From assembly GCA_900551345.1 (NCBI GenBank), contig URVP01000074.1, forward strand, positions 1-7,141: a DNA stretch of 7,141 nt, written 5' to 3'. The translations under genes and the position numbers were made by a program. The stretch comes from an uncultured Eubacteriales bacterium. GTDB lineage: Bacteria; Bacillota; Clostridia; Monoglobales; UMGS1388. The notes beneath the pieces are model-generated. The model saw only the letters and a program-made list of their open reading frames with translations, was not told the DNA's origin and ran no database searches. This document shows, piece after piece, positions 1 through 5,117 of the stretch (its first letter is position 1; each line of letters starts with the position of its first letter).

Positions 1-961
1 GGCTAAATCCGCCCACTTCATCAATAATATATTTTATGGGCGTACCTATGCGTACACGATAATTGCCGGCATAAGCAAAAGCTTTGCCGCTTACGGTGAC
101 AATACGGCTTATAAGAGGCATTCCGGTTTGCACTGCATTACCTACCGCAACACATGTATCAACATTATTAACAACAACCCCTACATCCATAGGTAATCCT
201 CCGGAGGGGACAGTGTGGCCGGTAACGGCTTTAATAAGATGTTTTTCTGAGCCCTGAGGATATTTGGTCCGCATCAGAACAGCCTGTATGCCTTCCCCAT
301 CTCCAATGCAGCTGCCGATAACCTGATAAGCATCCTTTTTATTGTCCTCTATGGCAATATACCCTTTATTTACGCCAAGAGCTTTCATTATCATTTTAAG
401 ACCGAAAATAACTTTTTCGGGAGTTTCAATCAAAACTCGATAGTCGCTTGTAAGATATGGCTCACACTCTGCACCGTTTACAATGCAGCAGTCAACTTTC
501 TTATCCGGTGAAGGTGACAATTTAACATGTGTAGGGAAACTTGCTCCTCCCATACCCACGATACCCGCCTGTCTGACAGCATTTTTTATGTCATCGGCGG
601 ACAAAGAATCAACATTCGGGCATGGCTGAATATCTTCCGACAAAGTATCCAGTCCGTCATTTTTTATTATCACCGCCGGAACTTTTACCCCTGCTGCACT
701 TATTGCATACGAAATGTCAGCAATCTCTCCCGAAACAGGAGAATGCACTCGTGCAGATACGAAAGCGTCTGTTTCTGCAATGCACTGTCCCATCTTTACA
801 TAATCGCCTTTTTTTACCGTTAAATTATTAGGCGCTCCTATATGCTGGGACACAGGAAGTACTATCCTTTCCGGAACCGGAAGATTTTTAATTTTAATAT
901 TTCTGGTATGTAATTTTTGATCATCGGGATGAACTCCACCCTTAAAACTTTTAGCAAACAA
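1..961 (-). CDS. rnfC: RnfC, electron transport complex subunit C (partial, 3' end beyond window)
   Basis: RnfC is the peripheral NADH-side subunit of the membrane Rnf complex, which couples electron transfer between ferredoxin and NAD to Na+ or H+ transport. The frame is open for 320 codons from 961 to the left edge with no stop. Visible family marks are an N-terminal start like other RnfC proteins (FKGGVHP, residues 6-12), a barrel-sandwich region (about 28-105), the glycine-rich GMGGASFPTHVK segment (136-147) and NGAECEPYLTSD (162-173), both linked with the FMN/NADH-binding domain, and GGLPMDVGVVVNNVDT (254-269). The C-terminal [4Fe-4S] cysteine motifs lie outside; the family is about 440 residues. 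The start is TTG: no ATG lies between the upstream in-frame stop (992-994) and the conserved N-terminus, and AAGGGG sits 9 nt before the TTG. It appears to be the first gene of its operon, with rnfDGEAB expected beyond the left edge (inference). Confidence in the family is high. Confidence 0.95.
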   Translation of the reverse strand, partial: MFAKSFKGGVHPDDQKLHTRNIKIKNLPVPERIVLPVSQHIGAPNNLTVKKGDYVKMGQCIAETDAFVSARVHSPVSGEIADISYAISAAGVKVPAVIIKNDGLDTLSEDIQPCPNVDSLSADDIKNAVRQAGIVGMGGASFPTHVKLSPSPDKKVDCCIVNGAECEPYLTSDYRVLIETPEKVIFGLKMIMKALGVNKGYIAIEDNKKDAYQVIGSCIGDGEGIQAVLMRTKYPQGSEKHLIKAVTGHTVPSGGLPMDVGVVVNNVDTCVAVGNAVQTGMPLISRIVTVSGKAFAYAGNYRVRIGTPIKYIIDEVGGFS

Positions 962-970
962 TTTAAATTG

Positions 971-976
971 CCCCTT
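971..976 (-). promoter_or_regulatory. Ribosome binding site that fixes the TTG start of rnfC
   Basis: On the minus strand AAGGGG ends 9 nt before the TTG at 961-959. With the lack of any in-frame ATG upstream and the conserved residues right after the TTG, this decides the start. The sequence between site and start (CAATTTAAA) is AT-rich, which favours open mRNA. Confidence 0.7.
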
Positions 977-993
977 AAATAAAATATAAAATC

Positions 994-1022
994 AGTTTAC
1001 TACAAAATGGAGATTTTTGCAA
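994..1022 (-). promoter_or_regulatory. Candidate proximal promoter of rnfC
   Basis: On the minus strand TTGCAA (1022-1017) and TAAACT (999-994) are separated by 17 nt. Each hexamer matches the sigma-A consensus at 4 of 6 positions, and the distance to the TTG start leaves a leader of about 26 nt. This is a moderate match; a stronger -10 lies further upstream at 1122-1127. Confidence 0.35.
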
Positions 1023-1080
1023 GTGAAATAATATCAATTATCTAAAATATAATATATTATCATAACCCTTAAATTACCTC

Positions 1081-1109
1081 TTCACAAAACAATTTTATTA
1101 TAGTATAAT
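1081..1109 (+). promoter_or_regulatory. Promoter of the mecA-family gene
   Basis: TTCACA (1081-1086, 5 of 6 matches to TTGACA) and a perfect TATAAT (1104-1109) are separated by exactly 17 nt, which makes this the best sigma-A promoter in the window. Transcription would start near 1116, leaving a leader of about 39 nt that contains the ribosome binding site AAAGGA (1138-1143). Confidence 0.75.
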
Positions 1110-1121
1110 ATACAAAAATGC

Positions 1122-1130
1122 ATTATAGCA
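1122..1130 (-). promoter_or_regulatory. Candidate distal extended -10 element for rnfC
   Basis: On the minus strand the sequence TGCTATAAT holds a perfect TATAAT preceded by the TGn extension. No good -35 is seen at 17 nt, which extended -10 promoters can do without. Start of transcription would fall near 1115, giving rnfC a leader of about 155 nt. The element lies inside the mecA 5' leader, so the two transcripts would slightly overlap in antisense. No riboswitch fold was recognised in that leader. Confidence 0.3.
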
Positions 1131-1154
1131 CCGGCAGAAAGGACGGACATTGCA

Positions 1155-1757
1155 ATGAAGATCGAAAAAGTTACACAAAATAAAATAAAAATAACCCTTA
1201 CCTGCAACGATATGGAAATTTGGCAACTTGATATTAATAAGCTTTCATCAAACGCTCCGGAAGCAAGGCGATTTTTTTGGAATGTGATAGAACGAGCAGA
1301 AAACGAGCTGAGTTTTGACATTAAGGATTCTCAGCTGCTTGTGGAAGCAACGGTCAATGCTGACGGTTCAGTAATACATATCAGCAAAATAAGTCAGGAA
1401 ACTGAAGATTATGATAAAATCACAAAATCAAAAATACGGCGTGTTGAAGTTCGTGTGCGACGAAAAACCAATGCGGAAAGCAGATGCACAATTTTTATGT
1501 TTAACAGTATAGACAATGCCGCTGATGCGTGCAGGGAGATTTCTTCAAAATTTGACGGATACAGTTCATTATATAAATACAACAATAAGTTTTATCTTAT
1601 GATGTATTTTTCCGTTCCGTCAGAGAAGCGTATTTTTACCGTTATGTCTGAATTTGGTACAGAGATAGACAATTGCAACATTATGGTTGGAAGACTTAAT
1701 GAGTACGGCGAACCATTAATAAAAGAAAAAGCAGTATATGCACTTTCTGTAATATAA
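1155..1757 (+). CDS. mecA: MecA-family ClpC adaptor protein
   Basis: MecA proteins are cytoplasmic adaptors that deliver substrates (ComK in Bacillus) to the ClpC/ClpP protease and help ClpC assemble. The 200-residue product has the family layout: an N-terminal substrate-binding domain (about 1-85, opening with MKIEKVTQNKIKI, like the MxIERINENTIK start of known MecA), a charged linker (about 85-108), and a C-terminal ClpC-binding domain (about 110-200) with F..ID.A......, SSLYKYNNKFYL (137-148), a SEFG segment (165-168) and LNEYGEPLI (181-189). The length is close to Bacillus MecA (about 220). The ATG at 1155 follows AAAGGA by 11 nt and has its own promoter. It is divergent from rnfC and convergent with the fucosidase gene, so it is probably transcribed alone. 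Its targets cannot be told from sequence; a role in competence should not be assumed outside Bacilli. Confidence 0.85.
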   Translation: MKIEKVTQNKIKITLTCNDMEIWQLDINKLSSNAPEARRFFWNVIERAENELSFDIKDSQLLVEATVNADGSVIHISKISQETEDYDKITKSKIRRVEVRVRRKTNAESRCTIFMFNSIDNAADACREISSKFDGYSSLYKYNNKFYLMMYFSVPSEKRIFTVMSEFGTEIDNCNIMVGRLNEYGEPLIKEKAVYALSVI

Positions 1758-1773
1758 CAGCATATAACAAAAC

Positions 1774-1800
1774 ACGGACTGCAATTTTATTGCAGTCCGT
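1774..1800. terminator. Bidirectional rho-independent terminator between mecA and the fucosidase gene
   Basis: A perfect 11-bp stem, ACGGACTGCAA (1774-1784) with TTGCAGTCCGT (1790-1800), closes a 5-nt loop TTTTA. On the plus strand it is followed by CATTTTATTTT, and on the minus strand by GTTTTGTTATAT, so both T-rich sides are present. It begins 16 nt after the mecA stop and lies 4 nt past the fucosidase stop, as expected for a shared terminator of converging genes. Confidence 0.85.
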
Positions 1801-1804
1801 CATT

Positions 1805-3109
1805 TTATTTTAAAAACACTTCTATAACAGGTACAGCTATATCCGGTTTAACGGTAGGCAATTCAAAAACTACAAGATCATCGGATTCTATTCTGCCATC
1901 GCTGAAATGATTTGCAGTTTTTTCTGAAAATATAATCTCACTGCCATCATGTAGGAATTGTGCATAATCTACCTGTCCTGCCAAACCGTGCGTTTCCAGG
2001 TAAGCAAACGGATATTCCATAAGATGGATATACAACCTCTTTCCATCCTTGCTTTGTGTAAGACGGCATCCTCGGGGTGAAACAAATTCCGGATCCGCCA
2101 TGGTACATTCGTATATTGAACGGCTGTTATACTTCATCCAATCAGCATATGCTTGAAGTGCTTTTTCTGCTCTTGAATCAAAATAGCCTCTTGCAGTAGG
2201 CCCCACATTCATAAGCAGATTACCGCCTACGCAAACCGTATTGATAAGCATTTGTATAAGCATTTCGTTTGATTTCCAGGTCATTTCGTCACGGTAATAG
2301 CCCCACGAACCCGAAAATGTCTGGCAAGCTTCCCATGTAAGAAGTTCCCCCGTATCCGGGTCACTCATCCATTCAACAGGCTGATATTGTTCGGGGGTAT
2401 AAATATCCTGCGGTATACCTGTTCTGTTATTAATAAGAATATGCGGTTGTAGACTGCGTACTGTTTTTATAAGTTCTTCCGCCTCCCAATCATCTTTACC
2501 CTTGCCCTTCATCCACGGCTTGCCGGGAACGGTTTTATCCGGATAGGAATAATCAAACCAAATAATATCTATCTTCCCGTAATTCGTAAGAAGCTCCGTT
2601 ACTTGGTCACGCATATACTGCGCATATTTTTTTATGTCTCTTCCCTTATTCTGTTCATATGCGTCATCGTCATCCTGACGGGGGTGATAGCAATCAATGG
2701 GGAAGTCCGGATGGTGCCAATCAATCAACGAATAATAAAAACCTATATGTATACCTTCTGCTCTGAAAGCATCAACATACTCTCTTATAAGATCACGGCC
2801 TGCAGGACTGTTTGAGCACTTATAATCAGTATATTTGGTATCAAACATACAAAAACCTTCGTGATGTTTTGCTGTCATAACTGCATACCTCATACCGGCA
2901 GCCTTTGCACGCTTTGCCCATTCTTTAGGGTCATACATATCCGGATTAAAATATTTTAAATATTTATCCTCCGGAATTCTTTCATGACACTTTACCCATT
3001 CATGCCTTGCAGGCAGGGAGTAAAGACCCCAATGTATAAACATGCCGAATCTAACATCATCAAACCATGATGTATCGCCCTGAGTTTTTCTTTTTACATA
3101 GACTGACAT
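1805..3109 (-). CDS. Alpha-L-fucosidase, GH29 family, cytoplasmic
   Basis: The product is a GH29 retaining glycosidase that removes alpha-linked L-fucose from oligosaccharides. In 434 residues the catalytic barrel is clear: WFDDVRFGMFIHWGLYS (15-31, with H26 and W27 in the fucose pocket), TAKHHEGFCMFD (79-90, H82/H83), and GKIDIIWFDYS (178-188), where D186 is the expected catalytic nucleophile. E260 in LTWEACQTFSGSWGY (257-271) is a possible acid/base, but this residue varies between GH29 subfamilies. NLLMNVGP (297-304) is another typical barrel segment. A short C-terminal beta domain (about 335-434) follows. There is no signal peptide or membrane segment, so it should act inside the cell on imported small glycans. 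The ATG at 3109 follows AAGGGG by 9 nt. The gene has its own promoter and terminator and no neighbouring sugar transporter. Fine substrate specificity cannot be read from the sequence. Confidence 0.93.
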   Translation of the reverse strand: MSVYVKRKTQGDTSWFDDVRFGMFIHWGLYSLPARHEWVKCHERIPEDKYLKYFNPDMYDPKEWAKRAKAAGMRYAVMTAKHHEGFCMFDTKYTDYKCSNSPAGRDLIREYVDAFRAEGIHIGFYYSLIDWHHPDFPIDCYHPRQDDDDAYEQNKGRDIKKYAQYMRDQVTELLTNYGKIDIIWFDYSYPDKTVPGKPWMKGKGKDDWEAEELIKTVRSLQPHILINNRTGIPQDIYTPEQYQPVEWMSDPDTGELLTWEACQTFSGSWGYYRDEMTWKSNEMLIQMLINTVCVGGNLLMNVGPTARGYFDSRAEKALQAYADWMKYNSRSIYECTMADPEFVSPRGCRLTQSKDGKRLYIHLMEYPFAYLETHGLAGQVDYAQFLHDGSEIIFSEKTANHFSDGRIESDDLVVFELPTVKPDIAVPVIEVFLK

Positions 3110-3133
3110 AATCTTTCGCCCCTTCCAAAAAGG

Positions 3134-3162
3134 ATTTTAGCATACGGTATATACCAATTCAA
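3134..3162 (-). promoter_or_regulatory. Extended -10 promoter of the fucosidase gene
   Basis: On the minus strand TTGAAT (3162-3157) and TAAAAT (3139-3134) are 17 nt apart, and the -10 is preceded by TGC, giving an extended -10. Transcription would start near 3127, right at the ribosome binding site GGAAGGGG (3126-3119), so the leader is very short. The spacer holds a perfect palindrome, listed separately. Confidence 0.6.
3146..3155. promoter_or_regulatory. Palindrome in promoter spacer, possible operator
   Basis: GGTATATACC is a perfect 10-bp palindrome lying wholly inside the 17-nt spacer between the -35 and -10 of the fucosidase promoter. A repressor bound here would block RNA polymerase. 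It does not match the CcpA cre consensus. The function is only inferred from position, and a short AT-rich palindrome can occur by chance. Confidence 0.25.
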
Positions 3163-3204
3163 CACAAATTTTATGAAGCTAAAGATCAAAAATAACATAA
3201 TAAT

Positions 3205-3240
3205 ATGCACCTCAAAAATCATATAATTTTTGAGGTGCGT
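3205..3240 (-). terminator. Rho-independent terminator of the OPT-PqqD-PepD operon
   Basis: GCACCTCAAAAAT (3207-3219) pairs perfectly with ATTTTTGAGGTGC (3226-3238) around a 6-nt loop; A-T and T-G pairs can extend the stem to 3205-3240. On the minus strand it starts 23 nt after the stop codon of the peptidase gene and is followed by a T-rich run including TTATTTTTG. It separates the operon from the fucosidase promoter downstream. Confidence 0.8.
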
Positions 3241-3263
3241 ATCAAAATCACATATTCGATATA

Positions 3264-4700
3264 CTATTTAATTCTTCTAATAGTTTCAATGAGCATATTC
3301 CATACACGCTGAACAGATGAGATATACATTTTTTCATGATAGGTATGAATATCCTTTAAATCCGGACCAAAAGATATACAATCAAGGTCCGGAATCTTTC
3401 CGGCAAACAGGCCACATTCAAGACCGGCATGAATCGCCTCAACACGGGGTGCATAACCGTACTGCTCAGTAAATACCTGAATCATCAAATCTCTGAGCGG
3501 AGATTTCTTGCGATATTCCCATCCGGGGTAATCGCCGTAAACATTTGCACTGCCACCCAAACAAGTCATAAGACACTTTAATTTATCAGAAATCATTTCT
3601 TTTTGTGAATCAATACTACTTCTTACACTGAATGATGCACTGAATTTATCACTTTGGGTTTTAACTACACCAAGATTAACTGAAGTCTGAACAAGACCCT
3701 CAATATCAGGGCTCATTTCCTGGACGCTGTTCGGTGTACTTGCAAGCATACATATAACTTTTTCTGTAGTAATCTTGTCAAATGGCTTTTCAGCAGCCGT
3801 TTTTTCTATTTTGATTTTTATATCAGGGTCAGTTACTTTATATTCATTGTTAAAAACAGCCTCCATCTCAGAGCAGACCTCACTAAACAGTTTCTCGTCC
3901 GATGTAATTATTTTTGCTGTTGTATCTCTGGGAATAGCATTGTCTTTCAATCCGCCATCAACGGATACAATACGCAGTTGGGCTTTTTTCATCGCATTAT
4001 AAAGAAGCCGTCCCATAAGGCAATTTGAATTAGCCCTTCCCTGATTAATCTCAACGCCTGAATGGCCGCCCTTTAAACCTTCGATTCTGACAAGATATGC
4101 ATTACCTTCAAAATCCGACCGAATTACCGGTAGAACACATTCGGTAACATTGCCGCCTGCACAGCTGACCGTAAATACACCTTCATCTTCAGAATCAATA
4201 TTGAGCATTCTTTTTCCCTTTAATGGAGATACATCCAAAGCAGCGGCACCCAAAAGCCCGATTTCTTCATCTGTTGTAAATACTGCTTCAATTCTGGGGT
4301 GAGGAATATCATCTGAGCTTAGAAGAGCAAGCATCATGGCCACAGCTATTCCGTCATCTCCTCCAAGTGTAGTCTCTTTAGCATAAATATAATTATCGAC
4401 GATCGCCAGGTCAAGACCTTCTTTTGACATATCTTTACTGCACCCGGGCGCTTTTTCACATACCATATCGATATGTCCCTGAATTATCAGCGGCTCTGAA
4501 CTTTCATATCCGTCAGTTGCCTCTTTTATGATAATTACATTATTCATATCATCACGATGACACTCAAGCCCTTTATCTTCCGCAAATTTTACCAGCATAT
4601 CGCTTATCGCCTTAGTATTGCCTGAACCATGAGGAATTTGGCAAATCTTTTCAAAATAAGAAAATACGGATTTGGGTTGTAAATCACTTAAAACCGACAT
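3264..4700 (-). CDS. pepD: PepD-like M20 aminoacyl-histidine (beta-Ala-His) dipeptidase
   Basis: This is a cytosolic two-metal peptidase of the M20/PepD group, which cleaves Xaa-His and other dipeptides. The 478-residue length matches PepD (about 485). Likely metal ligands and catalytic residues are in place: H76 and D78 in QGHIDMV (74-80), D115 in LGGDDGIA (112-119), the general base and ligand pair E145/E146 in TTDEEIG (142-148), D169 in NIDSEDEG (167-174), and H452 in IHTYHEK (451-457). GGHSGVEI (211-218) marks the inserted dimerisation domain, also typical of M20. No signal peptide is present. The ATG at 4700 follows GGAG by 9 nt and lies 24 bp after the stop of the PqqD-like gene, so it is the last gene of the operon. 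The transporter gene at the operon start suggests it digests imported peptides. The exact dipeptide preference is unknown. Confidence 0.9.
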   Translation of the reverse strand: MSVLSDLQPKSVFSYFEKICQIPHGSGNTKAISDMLVKFAEDKGLECHRDDMNNVIIIKEATDGYESSEPLIIQGHIDMVCEKAPGCSKDMSKEGLDLAIVDNYIYAKETTLGGDDGIAVAMMLALLSSDDIPHPRIEAVFTTDEEIGLLGAAALDVSPLKGKRMLNIDSEDEGVFTVSCAGGNVTECVLPVIRSDFEGNAYLVRIEGLKGGHSGVEINQGRANSNCLMGRLLYNAMKKAQLRIVSVDGGLKDNAIPRDTTAKIITSDEKLFSEVCSEMEAVFNNEYKVTDPDIKIKIEKTAAEKPFDKITTEKVICMLASTPNSVQEMSPDIEGLVQTSVNLGVVKTQSDKFSASFSVRSSIDSQKEMISDKLKCLMTCLGGSANVYGDYPGWEYRKKSPLRDLMIQVFTEQYGYAPRVEAIHAGLECGLFAGKIPDLDCISFGPDLKDIHTYHEKMYISSVQRVWNMLIETIRRIK

Positions 4701-4724
4701 TAATTATCGCTCCAATGCATTAAG

Positions 4725-5066
4725 TTATTTTTTCAAATAGACTATAAACTTATTATTGTACAGAATCTGCATATATTTAACAAGTCTGTTATATAAAGGC
4801 TCAATATCATCTCCGAAGTGTTCTTTAAGCTGCAAGGCAATATCACCTACGGAATTTACACCGTCAATATGCTGCCAGACAAAACTTCCGTACTCATCAA
4901 GTGAGACATGACTTACCTTAGGAGTATAAAAAAGCTTTTGAGCAATTCTATTATAAATTCCTTTATGAGCCATATTAATTACAACAATATCGTCTTTTAT
5001 ATCCCAAGTATTCTTTTCTGATTTACCCGGAACAAAGTCTAGGTAATTCTTTTTCTTTTTAGACAT
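4725..5066 (-). CDS. PqqD-like (RRE-fold) small protein
   Basis: The 113-residue product resembles the PqqD family, small winged-helix proteins that bind the leader of a ribosomally made peptide and present it to a modifying enzyme. The match rests on a beta-hairpin region (about 22-32), the central block SFVWQHIDGVNSVGDIALQL (61-80), which fits the family pattern of a W..idG..t...I...l segment, a following acidic helix with EPLYNRLVKYMQIL (89-102), and a final hydrophobic strand FIVYL (107-111). It has a basic start (KKKK at 3-6), no cysteine, no signal peptide and no membrane segment. The ATG at 5066 follows AAAGGAG by 6 nt. It sits 51 bp after the transporter gene and 24 bp before the peptidase gene, with no terminator between. 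No radical SAM enzyme, precursor peptide or other RiPP gene is in the window, so a PQQ role is not supported; a peptide-binding role beside the transporter and peptidase is inference. Confidence 0.75.
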   Translation of the reverse strand: MSKKKKNYLDFVPGKSEKNTWDIKDDIVVINMAHKGIYNRIAQKLFYTPKVSHVSLDEYGSFVWQHIDGVNSVGDIALQLKEHFGDDIEPLYNRLVKYMQILYNNKFIVYLKK

Positions 5067-5117
5067 GTTACGCTCCTTTTATGTGTATGGAAAAATTAAA
5101 CAACATATTACTCGTGT

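Noticed and set aside
527..831. Two overlapping plus-strand open frames of 98 and 69 codons
   Set aside because: They lie antisense to the well-conserved rnfC reading frame and their products are low-complexity with no recognisable domain.
1049..1060. 12-bp palindrome ATAATATATTAT between the rnfC and mecA promoters
   Set aside because: It is made only of A and T in a very AT-rich spacer, where such palindromes are common by chance.
972..1074. Repeated CCCTTAAAT at 972-980 and 1066-1074
   Set aside because: One copy is the complement of the rnfC ribosome binding site; the 94-bp distance and shortness suggest coincidence.
1082..1321. Minus-strand frame of 79 codons with a hydrophobic stretch
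   Set aside because: It is antisense to the start of mecA and covers its promoter; the hydrophobic run is a by-product of the AT-rich opposite strand.
2603..2815. Plus-strand frame of 70 codons that looks like a one-helix membrane protein
   Set aside because: It is wholly antisense to the fucosidase gene, starts with TTG, and has no ribosome binding site or promoter that I could see.
4725..5066. PQQ cofactor synthesis role for the PqqD-like protein
   Set aside because: None of the other pqq genes is nearby and the inferred lifestyle is anaerobic, so only the fold family, not the pathway, is supported.
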